64,000 nt of DNA from Neorhizobium sp. GTDB lineage: Bacteria > Pseudomonadota > Alphaproteobacteria > Rhizobiales > Rhizobiaceae. Location of the stretch: contig JAPWKC010000003.1 in assembly GCA_028283725.1 (NCBI GenBank), positions 372,001 to 436,000 of the forward strand, in the 5' to 3' direction. Positions 1 through 9,325 of this stretch are shown piece by piece; within the stretch, counting starts at the first letter, position 1; every line of letters begins with the position of its first letter. The notes beneath the pieces were generated by a model, which worked only from the letters and a program-made list of their open reading frames with translations, made no database searches and had not been told where the DNA came from. Both the position numbers and the translations under genes were made by a program.

Positions 1-2430
1 ATAGGCGAGCGCGATATTCTTGCCGATGGTCGGGCCATAGGCGATCGAGGTCGTGTAGGAGCGGCGGCCGAGGGCATCGATCAGCACCTCGCCGGTTTCA
101 GGATCCATCACCGGCAGCGAGCCGACCGGGTAGCGGGCCACACCTTCGGCATCGACATTCTGCGTCATCACCAGCGTGCAGAGCATGGCCGGCTGGTGGG
201 CGCGGGCCTTGTATTCCAGGTGCTTGCCCTTGCCGCGGAAATCGGCTTCCTTCACCTTCGGACGGGCAAGATCCGCCTCGATCAGGTTATACTGGGTAAT
301 CAGGTCGGCATTCTGCAGGCGCAGCGATTTTTCCATGCGGCGCGAATTGGCATAGGTCTCGACGCCGAAGGCCATCACGCCGGTTGCGCGCAGCGCATCC
401 CAGACGGCAAGGCCGTCCTCGTATTTCAGATGCAGTTCCCAGCCCTGCTCGCCGACATAGGAAATGCGGAAGGCGGTGACGGCCTTGCCGGCGATCTCGA
501 TCGGCTTGATCGCTGCGAAGGCGAAGTTCTCCGCATCGAGGCCGGCGGGATCGGCGACGACCGTCTTCAGCGTGTCGCGGGCGTTCGGGCCCCAGATGCC
601 GATGGTGATGAACTTTTCCGAGACGTCTGAAATGGTCACGTCGAGGCCTTTGTCCTCGGCGATGCGCTTCATATAATGGTAGTCGCGCGGGCCGGCATCC
701 GCCCCGTTCACCAGGCGGCAGCGGTCGCTCAGACGGAAGACGGTGAAGTCGGCGCGCACCATGCCCTCGTCATCGAGGAAGTGGGTATAGATGCCCTTGC
801 CGATATTGGCGTCGCCACCGATCTTTGCGGCGCAGAGCCATTCCATCAGCTCGACATGGTCGGGGCCGGCAATATCCACCATGTGGAAATGCGAGAGGTT
901 GACGATGCCGCAATCCTCGCTCATCGCCAGATGTTCGGCATTCGAGACGCGCCAGAAATGGCGGTTGTCCCATTCGTTTTCGCGCACCGGCACTTGTGTC
1001 GCGTATTTTTCCAGAAGATGCGCGTTGGCGGCATAGCCGTGGGCGCGTTCCCAGCCGCCGAGTTCCATGAAGTGGCCGCCAAGCTCCTTCTCGCGCTCGT
1101 AGAAGGGCGAGCGCTTGATGTCGCGGCCGGTGCCGTAGGGTTCGCGCGGGTGGACCGCCGGGAAGTAGATTTTTTGCGCGGCCTCATAGGTGCGGCCATG
1201 GATGAAGTCCTCGGTCAGCTGGTGGCCGTAGAAACGCGAATAATCGATCGAGGAATGGTCGACTTCGGTGCGTCCGTCGGTCATCCAGTCGGCGATCAGC
1301 TTGCCGTAGCCGGGGCCGTCCTTCACCCAGATGGCAACGCAGTACCAGAGGCCGCGCACCTTCTGGCTTTCGCCGCACGACGCGCCGCCGGCGGCCGAGA
1401 CCTGCAATAGGCCGTTGAAGGAATGGCCCTCGTTATAGCCGAGCTCGCCGAGGATCGGGGTCAGTTCCATCGCACGCTCGAGCGGGGTCAGGATCTGTTC
1501 CATGTCGAGGTCGCGCTGCGAAGGCGAGAGGCGTGCCTCATGCTTTTCGAGGATATCGCGCGGGTGGCAGAGGCGGGGATTGTCGGTCTCGTAGTAACCC
1601 CACTCGATCTGGCCGCCTTCGGTCGTCTTCGGGTCGCCGGTGTCGCGCATGTAAGCCGAATTGCCCTGGTCGCGCAGGAGCGGGAAGCCGATCTCCTTGC
1701 CCGTGCCTTCGAATTCGTTATAGGGGCCGAAAAAGGTGAGCGGATGATCGACCGGCATGACGGGCAGGTCCTCGCCGACCATTTCGGCGATCAGGCGGCC
1801 CCAGATGCCGGCGCAGACGATGACGTGATCGGCCATGATCGTGCCGCGATGGGTGACGACGCCCTTGATGCGGCCGTTCTCGACGATCAGCGATTGTGCC
1901 GGCGTGTTGCCGAAGACCTTCAGCTTGCCCGCCTTTTCGGCGGCATCGACCAGTTTGCCGGCAACCGTCTGCGAGCGCGGGATGACAAGGCCGGCATCGG
2001 GATCGTAGAGGCCGCCCATGACCTGATCCTCCTCGATCAGCGGGAATTTCTCCTTGATCTCGGAGGGCGAGACATAGTGGGCGCGGGTGCCGAAAGCCTT
2101 GGCCGAGGTCAGCTTGCGCTTGATCTCTTCCATCCAGGCATGGTCGCCGGTGCGCGCGACCTCAAGGCCGCCGATACGGGCGTAATGGCCCATCTTCTCG
2201 TAGAAATCGATCGAATACTGGGTGGTCCAGACCGAGAGATAGTCGTGGCTTGTCGTGTAGCAGAAATCCGAGGCATGCGCCGTCGAGCCGATATCCGTCG
2301 GAATGCCTGATTTGTCGATGCCGACGATATCATCCCAGCCGCGTTCGACAAGGTGATGGGCGATCGAGGCGCCGACGATGCCGCCGAGACCGATGATGAC
2401 GACTTTAGCCTTTGTGGGAAATTCTGCCAT
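1..2430 (-). CDS. GcvT-family FAD-dependent oxidoreductase (dimethylglycine/sarcosine dehydrogenase-like), 3' end outside window
   Basis: Reading in from ATG at 2430 gives 810 codons with no stop before the window edge, so the C-terminus is missing. The N-terminus has a Rossmann FAD-binding motif (VVIIGLGGIVGAS) followed by a DAO-type FAD domain. The second half resembles the folate-binding GcvT/aminomethyltransferase domain, with motifs such as GIWGPNARD and SYVGEQGWELH. Proteins of this architecture oxidatively demethylate dimethylglycine, sarcosine or related methylamines and pass the methyl group to tetrahydrofolate; they act in the cytoplasm. The exact substrate cannot be told from the sequence. 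The next gene upstream is an amine oxidase on the same strand, 185 bp away. Confidence 0.85.
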   Translation of the reverse strand, partial: MAEFPTKAKVVIIGLGGIVGASIAHHLVERGWDDIVGIDKSGIPTDIGSTAHASDFCYTTSHDYLSVWTTQYSIDFYEKMGHYARIGGLEVARTGDHAWMEEIKRKLTSAKAFGTRAHYVSPSEIKEKFPLIEEDQVMGGLYDPDAGLVIPRSQTVAGKLVDAAEKAGKLKVFGNTPAQSLIVENGRIKGVVTHRGTIMADHVIVCAGIWGRLIAEMVGEDLPVMPVDHPLTFFGPYNEFEGTGKEIGFPLLRDQGNSAYMRDTGDPKTTEGGQIEWGYYETDNPRLCHPRDILEKHEARLSPSQRDLDMEQILTPLERAMELTPILGELGYNEGHSFNGLLQVSAAGGASCGESQKVRGLWYCVAIWVKDGPGYGKLIADWMTDGRTEVDHSSIDYSRFYGHQLTEDFIHGRTYEAAQKIYFPAVHPREPYGTGRDIKRSPFYEREKELGGHFMELGGWERAHGYAANAHLLEKYATQVPVRENEWDNRHFWRVSNAEHLAMSEDCGIVNLSHFHMVDIAGPDHVELMEWLCAAKIGGDANIGKGIYTHFLDDEGMVRADFTVFRLSDRCRLVNGADAGPRDYHYMKRIAEDKGLDVTISDVSEKFITIGIWGPNARDTLKTVVADPAGLDAENFAFAAIKPIEIAGKAVTAFRISYVGEQGWELHLKYEDGLAVWDALRATGVMAFGVETYANSRRMEKSLRLQNADLITQYNLIEADLARPKVKEADFRGKGKHLEYKARAHQPAMLCTLVMTQNVDAEGVARYPVGSLPVMDPETGEVLIDALGRRSYTTSIAYGPTIGKNIALAY

Positions 2431-2615
2431 GGTGAAGCTCCTGAAACTGCCCCGACCTTAATGGTCGCAAATGACTTCGTCGTGTCGATCTACGACATGC
2501 ATCACCCATCAAGCGTCCAACGGTTTTTCCGTGCGCGGCCGGTGGCGGGGGACGTTGCGACCCGGCGCGACGCCAGCGCCCGATGCCAGCGTCCGGCCAG
2601 AGCCGCCTGGTGCGC

Positions 2616-3920
2616 CTACTCCGCCGACACGCCCAGCTCCACGGCCACCGTGCGGGCCGCCGACTTGCCGGCCCAGATGGCGCCTTCGACATAGCCGGGA
2701 TAGGAGAGCGACAGTTCCGATGACGCAAACCGGACAGGGCCTAAACCCTTGCGCAGCACGTCTTCGGCGTCGATGGCACCCGGTCTGACGATGACGTCGC
2801 TATAGGCGCCGTCGCTCCAGGGATCGTCGGTCCAGTCGCGGATGGAGAATTCGCGGATAGAGGCGGCCTGCGGGCCCAATGCCGCGACGAGGCGTTCGGC
2901 GACGAAGGCCTGCAGGTCCTCAGCCGGGCGGGCGTGCCATTCGAGCGCCAGCGGGCCGCCGACGAACATGACGAGGCCCGAATAATCCGGGCGGCTGGCA
3001 TCGCAGGCATAGAGCCCCTGCGGATCGCTCCACATGACCGAGCCGCTTTGATCCTTCTTGCGCCAGAAGGGCGCATCGTAGCGGATGTTCAGCTTGATCA
3101 CCGAACCGGCGCCCCAGGCGGAAAATGCCTCGGCAAGCGTCTCTGGCAGCGGCGGGTCGTAGGTGAGCCGGCCTGCCATGATCGGCGGGACTGCGAGGAT
3201 GACGCGGCGGGCGGAGAGTTTTTTGTCCGCCGTGTCGATCGTCACCGCGTCGTCCGTGTAGGTGAGGGCCTTCACCGGCGTCGACAGATGCAGGCGATCG
3301 CCGAGCGCTCTTGCCATATCCTCGGCGAGCGCATGCATCGTGTCTTCCAGAAAGGCCTCCATTTCGGAATGGGTATTGGTGATGCGCCGGTCGTTCGATG
3401 CCAGATAGAAGAAGGCGACGTCGTCAGGCGAGCGGCACCAGAGGCCCTTGACGAGCCGCAGGAAACTGCGGCGCACGTCGTCGGGCACATCCTCCTGCCG
3501 TGCCACCCAGTCGCTGACGGTCAGGCGATGGAGCGAGGCGTCGGCGGGGTCGGTCGCGATCATCCGCTCGCGCAGCGCATCGACGCCCTGCCAGATCTCG
3601 TAGCCCTTTTCGAGCGGGATCGACGGTTGGTAGGTCGGGTTGCCGCCGTCATAGGCCATCAGGATGCGACGGTCATGGGTCTTGGCCAGCGCCAGCACTT
3701 CCGGCATGTCGCGACAGACGAACTGGCCGCCGGTATCGACCCTGACGCCATCCTCGAACCGTTCGGAGGAAACGCGGCCACCGACGGTGTCGCGGGCTTC
3801 GATGAGGACCACGTCGAGGCCGGCCTCTCGAAGCTGTGATGCCGCTGCAAGGCCGGTGAACCCTGCGCCCACGACGATCACGTCGTATTGTCGGTTCTCG
3901 AGCCTGTCTGCGCCAGCCAT
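2616..3920 (-). CDS. FAD-dependent amine oxidase (flavin monoamine oxidase family)
   Basis: 434 residues from ATG at 3920; a TTG at 3941 in the same frame is a less likely start. The N-terminus carries the dinucleotide-binding motif VVGAGFTGLAAA followed by the E-ARD-x-GGR motif (LIEARDTVGGR) typical of monoamine and polyamine oxidases. The C-terminal FAD motif is present as SSELSLSYPGYVEGAIWAG, with the G-x-x-x-GA-x-x-SG-like ending. Family members oxidise primary or secondary amines to imines with H2O2 release. It lies upstream of a GcvT-type dehydrogenase on the same strand, which suggests amine catabolism, but substrate and co-transcription are not shown. Confidence 0.85.
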   Translation of the reverse strand: MAGADRLENRQYDVIVVGAGFTGLAAASQLREAGLDVVLIEARDTVGGRVSSERFEDGVRVDTGGQFVCRDMPEVLALAKTHDRRILMAYDGGNPTYQPSIPLEKGYEIWQGVDALRERMIATDPADASLHRLTVSDWVARQEDVPDDVRRSFLRLVKGLWCRSPDDVAFFYLASNDRRITNTHSEMEAFLEDTMHALAEDMARALGDRLHLSTPVKALTYTDDAVTIDTADKKLSARRVILAVPPIMAGRLTYDPPLPETLAEAFSAWGAGSVIKLNIRYDAPFWRKKDQSGSVMWSDPQGLYACDASRPDYSGLVMFVGGPLALEWHARPAEDLQAFVAERLVAALGPQAASIREFSIRDWTDDPWSDGAYSDVIVRPGAIDAEDVLRKGLGPVRFASSELSLSYPGYVEGAIWAGKSAARTVAVELGVSAE

Positions 3921-3987
3921 GCGTCCGTCTCTCTTTGCCAACCCGGTGTCGCCGCCCGTTTAAGGCGCGCCCATCATCGATATCAGC

Positions 3988-4012
3988 AAAAAGCCCGCCA
4001 GGGGCGGGCTTT
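3988..4012 (-). terminator. Rho-independent terminator of gapR
   Basis: A perfect 10-bp stem (AAAGCCCGCC/GGCGGGCTTT) with a 3-nt loop lies just 3' of gapR; read on the minus strand it is followed by a short T run. Confidence 0.85.
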
Positions 4013-4032
4013 CTGTCATTTGCGTCACTGTG

Positions 4033-4305
4033 TCAGGCGGCGTCCTGATCGGCCGGGCCTTCGATCATGCCGAGCGCGGCCAGATAGGTGTCGAGGATCA
4101 GGTCCTCTTCCATCCGCTCCTGGTCGTCCTTCTTGCGAAGCGCGATGACCTTTTTCATGATCTTGGTGTCGTAGCCCATCGCCTTGGCCTCGCCGTAGAC
4201 GTCCTTGATGTCGTCGGCGATCGTCTTCTTTTCTTCTTCAAGTCGTTCGATGCGCTCGATAAAGGCGCGGAGTTGGTCGCGGGCGACGCCATGGGCATCA
4301 GACAT
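4033..4305 (-). CDS. gapR: GapR-like nucleoid-associated protein (DUF2312)
   Basis: 90 residues, the usual length of the DUF2312 family. The sequence is a charged coiled coil ([19 protein letters not shown]) followed by a conserved segment with KAMGYD and a basic stretch near [10 protein letters not shown]. In Caulobacter this family is GapR, a chromatin protein that binds overtwisted AT-rich DNA and supports replication and topoisomerase activity. A strong ribosome binding site (AGGAGG, 5 nt spacing) supports ATG at 4305. A terminator follows directly. The assignment is family-based; DNA binding is inferred. Confidence 0.9.
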   Translation of the reverse strand: MSDAHGVARDQLRAFIERIERLEEEKKTIADDIKDVYGEAKAMGYDTKIMKKVIALRKKDDQERMEEDLILDTYLAALGMIEGPADQDAA

Positions 4306-4460
4306 CGGGGCCTCCTGGGTTTTGGAAATTTCAATGATTGGTCGTCAACTGCCGAAAAGCCGTGGCGAGGTCAAGCCCCAATGGTGTCTCACCGGACATC
4401 GATCGGCCGCTGGCCGGATCGAGTTGCCGGTTTCGACAGCCATCCGGCCCGTCGTGCCTC

Positions 4461-4817
4461 TCAGCCGTGTTTCGGCTTGTTGGTTTCGAATGCGGCTTTT
4501 TGAGCGTCGCTCGCATCCTTCTGGTGGAGATTTCGCCATTCGTCATAGGGCATGCCGTAGACGATTTCGCGCGACACCTCCTTCGACAGCGGCACCCCAG
4601 CACCTTCGGCGGCATCGCGATACCAGTTGGACAGGCAGTTGCGGCAGAAACCGGCAAGGTTCATCATGTCGATATTCTGCACGTCCGAGCGTTCGCGCAG
4701 ATGGCTGACGAGACGGCGGAAGGCAGCCGCTTCGAATTCGGTCTGCTGTTCTTTCGTCAGATCTGTTTCCGGCTTTGAGGCCAGATCCGGGGTCGGTTGC
4801 GGGCTTGCGTCAGTCAT
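4461..4817 (-). CDS. DUF1244 family protein
   Basis: 118 residues with an acidic, disordered N-terminus (about 25 residues) and a conserved helical core. The core contains the motif LAGFCRNCLSNWY, with two cysteines that could bind a metal or redox group, and YGMPYDEW. This matches DUF1244, a small family widespread in Alpha- and Gammaproteobacteria with no established function. AGGAGA precedes the start. The gene sits 29 bp downstream of the N-formylglutamate amidohydrolase gene on the same strand and upstream of gapR, a rhizobial gene order. Confidence 0.85.
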   Translation of the reverse strand: MTDASPQPTPDLASKPETDLTKEQQTEFEAAAFRRLVSHLRERSDVQNIDMMNLAGFCRNCLSNWYRDAAEGAGVPLSKEVSREIVYGMPYDEWRNLHQKDASDAQKAAFETNKPKHG

Positions 4818-4846
4818 GGCCTCGTCTCCTGTTGTGCATTTCGCCG

Positions 4847-5647
4847 TCAGGCCGGGTAGGGGCCGGTGCGCGAGGGGAAAATCCGGTATTCGTGCAATGT
4901 GGGGTCGGCGTTGAGCGTCCGGAAGACCGGCGCCAGCCTTTCGGCCCAGGCATCGATACCGCTTTCGTCGGCGATCAGGTCCTGGCGGACTTCGAGAAGC
5001 GCGTGCGGAATGCCCTTCATCATGCAGTGGCGGTACATGGTATCGCCCTTCAACGCGCCGTCATAGGGCTCGTTGTCGCCAACGACGATATCGCCCGATG
5101 CGGCAAGATGCTCGATCAGCGGTCTGACGGCGCGCTCGTCCGTGTCCCACAGGACGCCGGCATGCCAGGGGCGGGCATAATCCTTCCAGAAGGGGGTGAA
5201 GGAATGCAGCGACAGAACCAGCGGCGCGCGGCCTGACGTTTCTGCCACCCTGTCGATCACCCGCTCGACGGCGTGGTGGTAGGGGCGGTGATAGGTATCG
5301 AGCCGGCGGGTCCATTCCTGCGGCGTCATCGGGTGATTGCCCGGAATGATCGCGCCGTCGGAGATCTTCATCACCAGCGTCGGATCGTCCTCACCGCGAT
5401 TGGGATCGATCAGGAGGCGGGAAAAGCAGCCGAGAACGGCCGGTACATTCAGCATCGAGGCAAGCCGGCGCGTCAGCCCCTCGATGCCGATATCGAAGGC
5501 GATATGGCGCAGGAAGGCCGTATCGGGCAGGCCGAGTGTGCCATATTCGTGCGGTAGCCGGTTCATGGCGTGATCGGCAAGAAGCACCATCCCCGTGTCA
5601 TATTGGCCGTCTAGGATCTCGAAAGGGGCGAAGTCCGGCATGGTCAT
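4847..5647 (-). CDS. N-formylglutamate amidohydrolase family protein
   Basis: 266 residues from ATG at 5647 (a second ATG at 5641 is equally possible). The sequence contains family motifs: LLADHAMNRLP, DIGIEGLTR, SRLLIDPNR, LSLHSFTP and an ending LLEVRQDLI. These match the HutG/N-formylglutamate deformylase fold, a zinc-dependent carboxypeptidase-like hydrolase. In histidine degradation the enzyme removes formate from N-formylglutamate, but no other hut gene lies nearby, so the physiological substrate is uncertain. Reading the frame further upstream to 6373 runs antisense to DUF1036 and is not real. Confidence 0.85.
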   Translation of the reverse strand: MTMPDFAPFEILDGQYDTGMVLLADHAMNRLPHEYGTLGLPDTAFLRHIAFDIGIEGLTRRLASMLNVPAVLGCFSRLLIDPNRGEDDPTLVMKISDGAIIPGNHPMTPQEWTRRLDTYHRPYHHAVERVIDRVAETSGRAPLVLSLHSFTPFWKDYARPWHAGVLWDTDERAVRPLIEHLAASGDIVVGDNEPYDGALKGDTMYRHCMMKGIPHALLEVRQDLIADESGIDAWAERLAPVFRTLNADPTLHEYRIFPSRTGPYPA

Positions 5648-5839
5648 CAATCTGCTAACCGAATGATTTGTTCGAGAAAAAGTGATGACACGCGAAAGCG
5701 GCGCAATGCAAGGGGAGCCGGGCGATGGAGGCCGAGACGCACTTGCAACGCCGGGCATGTCCCGATTATAATCGATTAGATTGCGTTGACTTTCGACTGG
5801 CAGCGCGCGAGAAAGTGCTTCACGACCAACGATCTGAAC

Positions 5840-6325
5840 ATGACGGAAACCGTGTCGAACAAATCCCTTAAAAACACCATCGGCCGCTTCTTCACCGTAC
5901 CGGCACTTGCCTATGCGCTTTCCATCGGCGCGCCGCTTCTCGTTGCCAGCGAGGCGCATGCGGATTTTCGCGTCTGCAACGGTACGCAGAACCTCGTCGG
6001 TGTCGCGATCGGCTATCGCGGCAAGGACGGCTGGAACACCGAGGGGTGGTGGCAGGTGCCTGCCTCGACCTGCGCGACGCTGATCGAGGGCGAGTTGCAA
6101 TCGCGCTACTATTATCTCTACGCCGAGGATGCGGCCCGCGGCGGCCGCTGGACCGGAAACGTCAACATGTGCGTTGCCGAAAACGAGTTCAAGGTCACAG
6201 GCGTCAACGACTGCTTTGCCCGTGGCTACCAGCGCATGGGCTTCAAGGAATATGACACGGGACGTCAGGGGAGCTGGATGGTCCAGCTGTCCGATACGCC
6301 CGGTGCGGAGGAAGGCAAGAACTGA
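5840..6325 (+). CDS. DUF1036 family exported protein
   Basis: 161 residues from ATG at 5840; an upstream in-frame ATG at 5786 lacks supporting features. A signal peptide is visible: basic start, hydrophobic stretch ending at about residue 40 with a probable cleavage site AHA-DF. The mature part begins with RVCNGTQNLVGVAIGY and has WWQVPASTCATL, typical of DUF1036, a periplasmic or surface family of unknown role with conserved cysteines. The stop codon overlaps the start codon of pyk (TGATG), so the two genes are probably translationally coupled, an arrangement conserved in rhizobia. Confidence 0.85.
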   Translation: MTETVSNKSLKNTIGRFFTVPALAYALSIGAPLLVASEAHADFRVCNGTQNLVGVAIGYRGKDGWNTEGWWQVPASTCATLIEGELQSRYYYLYAEDAARGGRWTGNVNMCVAENEFKVTGVNDCFARGYQRMGFKEYDTGRQGSWMVQLSDTPGAEEGKN

Positions 6326-7767
6326 TGAGGCGGAACCGTAAAGTAAAGATCCTTGCAACGCTTGGACCTGCATCCTCGAACGAGGAGATGATCCAGAAGC
6401 TGCATGAGGCGGGAGCCGATCTCTTCCGGATCAACATGAGCCATGCCAGCCATGACGTGATGCGTACGACGATCGCGCATATCCGTGCGGTCGAGAAGAA
6501 GTGCGGCCGGCCGATCGGCATTCTCTGCGACCTGCAGGGGCCGAAGCTGCGCGTCGGCAAGTTCGCCAATACCAAGGTGACGCTGACCGCCGGCCAGACA
6601 TTCACCCTCGACGACCAGAAGGACGTGCCGGGCGACGAGAACCGCGTCTATCTCCCGCATCCGGAAATCCTGCAGTCGGTCAAGGTCGGCGATCGTCTTC
6701 TGATCGACGACGGCAAGCTGGCGCTGAAGGCGGAGAAGGTCGACGGCAAGTCGATCGTCTGCAAGGTGATTGCCGGTACCAGCATTTCGGACCGCAAGGG
6801 CGTCAGCCTTCCCGACACGCTGCTCGCCGTCGGAGCGCTGACCGACAAGGACCGCGTCGATCTCGATGCGGCGCTTGAGACCAATGAGGTCGACTGGGTG
6901 GCACTCTCCTTCGTGCAACGTCCGGAAGATCTGGCCGAAGTCAAGAAGATCGCCCGCGGCCGCGTCGGCGTGATGTCGAAGATCGAGAAGCCGCAGGCGA
7001 TCGAGCGGATCGACGAGATCATCGAATTGTCCGACGCCGTCATGGTCGCCCGTGGCGACCTCGGTGTCGAAATGCCGATCGAGGCGGTGCCGGGCATCCA
7101 GAAGCAGCTGACGCGCGCCTGCCGCCGCGCCGGCAAGCCAGTCGTGGTTGCGACCCAGATGCTGGAATCGATGATCACCTCGCCGGTTCCGACACGTGCC
7201 GAAGTGTCGGACGTGTCGATCGCCGTGTTCGAAGGCGCCGATGCGATCATGCTTTCGGCCGAGTCGGCTTCCGGCGACTATCCGGTCGAGGCGGTCTCGA
7301 TGATGGCGTCGATCGCGGCCCAGGTCGAGACCGATCCCTATTACCCGAACATCATCTACGCGCAGCGCGCGACGCCGGAAGCGACCGGCGCCGATGCGAT
7401 CTCGCTTGCAGCCCGCCAGATCGCCGAGACGCTGCGCCTGTCGGCCATCGTCACCTACACGTCGTCGGGCACGACCGGGCTTCGCGCCTCGCGCGAGCGG
7501 CCGCAGGTGCCGATCATCGCGCTGTCGCCGAACGTCAAGACGGCCCGCCGGCTCTCCGTCGTCTGGGGTCTGCACTGTGTCGTCACCCATGATGCGACCG
7601 ATCTCGACGATATGGTGAACCGCGCCTGCCGCATCACCGTTTCGGAAGGCTTTGCCAAGCCGGGCGACCGCGTCATCGTCTCGGCCGGCGTGCCGCTCGG
7701 AACGCCGGGGGCAACCAACATGATCCGCATCGCCTATGTCGGCGCCGACGGACAGTCGGGCGCGTAA
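6325..7767 (+). CDS. pyk: Pyruvate kinase
   Basis: 480 residues, full length. It catalyses phosphoenolpyruvate plus ADP to pyruvate plus ATP in the cytoplasm, the last step of glycolysis. Visible motifs include KILATLGPASS at the N-terminus, the substrate loop RINMSHASHD (about residues 35-44), the active-site segment MVARGDLGVEMP with preceding VMSKIEKPQA (metal and phosphate ligands), and the C-terminal regulatory domain. The start overlaps the DUF1036 stop and a strong terminator follows, so the pair forms an operon. Glycolytic/gluconeogenic partners fba, pgk, gap and tkt lie elsewhere in this window. Confidence 0.97.
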   Translation: MRRNRKVKILATLGPASSNEEMIQKLHEAGADLFRINMSHASHDVMRTTIAHIRAVEKKCGRPIGILCDLQGPKLRVGKFANTKVTLTAGQTFTLDDQKDVPGDENRVYLPHPEILQSVKVGDRLLIDDGKLALKAEKVDGKSIVCKVIAGTSISDRKGVSLPDTLLAVGALTDKDRVDLDAALETNEVDWVALSFVQRPEDLAEVKKIARGRVGVMSKIEKPQAIERIDEIIELSDAVMVARGDLGVEMPIEAVPGIQKQLTRACRRAGKPVVVATQMLESMITSPVPTRAEVSDVSIAVFEGADAIMLSAESASGDYPVEAVSMMASIAAQVETDPYYPNIIYAQRATPEATGADAISLAARQIAETLRLSAIVTYTSSGTTGLRASRERPQVPIIALSPNVKTARRLSVVWGLHCVVTHDATDLDDMVNRACRITVSEGFAKPGDRVIVSAGVPLGTPGATNMIRIAYVGADGQSGA

Positions 7768-7795
7768 GCGGGCCTGCTCCAGATCTGAGAACCAA

Positions 7796-7823
7796 GCCGT
7801 CGGAGAGATCCGGCGGCTTTTTT
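7796..7823 (+). terminator. Rho-independent terminator of pyk
   Basis: Stem GCCGtCGGA/TCCGgCGGC with a 4-nt loop followed by six T residues, 29 bp after the pyk stop codon. Confidence 0.85.
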
Positions 7824-7863
7824 CGTTTCTGGCCTCGACACCGCGTCTGTCGTGCGGCGGGTC

Positions 7864-8895
7864 TCACCGTGTTCCGATCGAAAAATCCATGCCCGTTTCG
7901 GGCTCGTGAGCCAGCGGCGCAAGCCGGGCCTCGGCGGCGCGGGCGGCCGATTGAAGGTCCTGCGGCCGGCCGGCGAGCGTTTCCATGGCTGCGATCACCA
8001 CATCGGTCGCCAGATAATCCGGCTTGTGGCCGAGGCCGCGGATGACCACGAGTTCGGCGCCGGCGATCTGGCCGGCAATGGCGCGGGCATGGATGTCGGG
8101 AGAGACGATCCTGTCGCTGTCGCCGGTGATGACGACGGTCGGGGCGGCGATCCGGTCGTAGAGCGGCGCCGTCTTTGCCAGATAGGCGTTGAGCTTCAGG
8201 ACGTCGAGGGCATTGTTGCGAAAGTTCTGCGGCCGCAGAACGAGGGCGGGCGCGCCATCCCTGACATAGCTGTCAGGGCGCGGATTGGGGTGGAAGACGG
8301 CGCGGGTGGCGCCTTCCATCATCGCAAGGCCCGCCGGCAGCGCCAGAAGCCGGGTGAAGAGCCAGCCGACAACAGGGCGCGCCGCAGCGCTATAGTACCA
8401 CTCTATACCGCCCGGCCAGGGATGGGTGGCCGGCGACAGGAGAATGAGGCCGGCGGTTTTTTCGGGATGGTGCAGCGCAAAGGACGAGGCGATCGCGCCG
8501 CCGAAGGAGTGGCCGAGAATGATCGCCCGCGCGATGCCAAGCCGCTCCATCAAAGCCGCAATCGCATCGGCTTGGCCGGCCGGCAGATCGTTTTGTGCGC
8601 CGCCGCGCTCGGAATAGCCGTGGCCGGGACGATCGACGAACAGAAGCTCGGCGCGGCCCTCGAGCGGCTTCAAAAAGGCGCGCACCTGATCCTGGAGATT
8701 GCCGCTCGCACCATGGATGAAGACGATCGGCGGCAGGGCGGCTGCCGGTGGCGCAGGAAGGTGAAGGGCGTTCAACCGGTAGCCGCCGACATCCGTCAGC
8801 GTGCCGATATTGGGATAAGCGGCCTCGATGGCACGGGATTTCCAGGCGGTGAAGCCGAAACCTGCGGCGGCGAGGGCGGCGATCGGCAGGATCAT
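7864..8895 (-). CDS. Alpha/beta hydrolase with N-terminal membrane anchor
   Basis: 343 residues from ATG at 8895. The N-terminus (MILPIAALAAAGFGF) is a short hydrophobic anchor or signal segment. The hydrolase core shows the oxyanion segment VFIHGASGN, nucleophile elbow GHSFGG, the acid region GDSDRIVS and catalytic histidine in GLGHKPDY. Substrate is unknown. A GGAG sequence lies 9 nt before the start. The first about 30 codons are related to a 215-bp unit repeated four times immediately upstream, and the last repeat-encoded frame overlaps this start codon by ATGA, so translation may be coupled. A longer in-frame start at 9159 lies inside the repeats and is not favoured. Confidence 0.85.
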   Translation of the reverse strand: MILPIAALAAAGFGFTAWKSRAIEAAYPNIGTLTDVGGYRLNALHLPAPPAAALPPIVFIHGASGNLQDQVRAFLKPLEGRAELLFVDRPGHGYSERGGAQNDLPAGQADAIAALMERLGIARAIILGHSFGGAIASSFALHHPEKTAGLILLSPATHPWPGGIEWYYSAAARPVVGWLFTRLLALPAGLAMMEGATRAVFHPNPRPDSYVRDGAPALVLRPQNFRNNALDVLKLNAYLAKTAPLYDRIAAPTVVITGDSDRIVSPDIHARAIAGQIAGAELVVIRGLGHKPDYLATDVVIAAMETLAGRPQDLQSAARAAEARLAPLAHEPETGMDFSIGTR

Positions 8896-9110
8896 GGATG
8901 CTGGCTCCGGCACGCAGGTGTCGCTGCGGGCCAAGGCCCGGCAATGCCGGGCTCGGGCGCTGCGCTTGCGGCTTTTGTGGATTGTGTCCGCGCGCTGATC
9001 GACACCGGGGCCCGCCGTTCGATCATGGGATAGATAGGCTCGATGGCGACGGCTTTCCGGCTTGTGAAGCCGAAACCTGCGGCGGCGAGGGCGGCGATCG
9101 GCAGGATCAT
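8892..9110 (-). CDS. Repeat-encoded 72-residue frame, copy 1, overlapping the hydrolase start
   Basis: Begins MILPIAALAAAGFGF. Its stop codon overlaps the hydrolase ATG at 8895 (ATGA), so if it is translated, termination would place ribosomes on the hydrolase start. After about 16 identical residues it diverges from the hydrolase sequence, showing that the repeat derives from the 5' part of this gene. Confidence 0.35.
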   Translation of the reverse strand: MILPIAALAAAGFGFTSRKAVAIEPIYPMIERRAPVSISARTQSTKAASAAPEPGIAGPWPAATPACRSQHP

Positions 9111-9325
9111 GGATGCTGGCTCCGGCACGCAGGTGTCGCTGCGGGCCAAGGCCCGGCAATGCCGGGCTCGGGCGCTGCGCTTGCGGCTTTTGTGGATTGT
9201 GTCCGCGCGCTGATCGACACCGGGGCCCGCCGTTCGATCATGGGATAGATAGGCTCGATGGCGACGGCTTTCCGGCTTGTGAAGCCGAAACCTGCGGTGG
9301 CAAGGGCTGCGATGGGCAGGATCAT
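9107..9325 (-). CDS. Repeat-encoded 72-residue frame, copy 2
   Basis: Begins MILPIAALATAGFGF and ends in the common CRSQHP-type tail. Both ends overlap neighbouring frames by ATGA. It is nearly identical to copy 1 apart from changes near the start. Translation is possible but unproven. Confidence 0.3.
   Translation of the reverse strand: MILPIAALATAGFGFTSRKAVAIEPIYPMIERRAPVSISARTQSTKAASAAPEPGIAGPWPAATPACRSQHP

Noticed and set aside
1..2310. Plus-strand frames opposite the GcvT-type dehydrogenase
   Set aside because: Antisense shadows of a protein with clear FAD and GcvT motifs.
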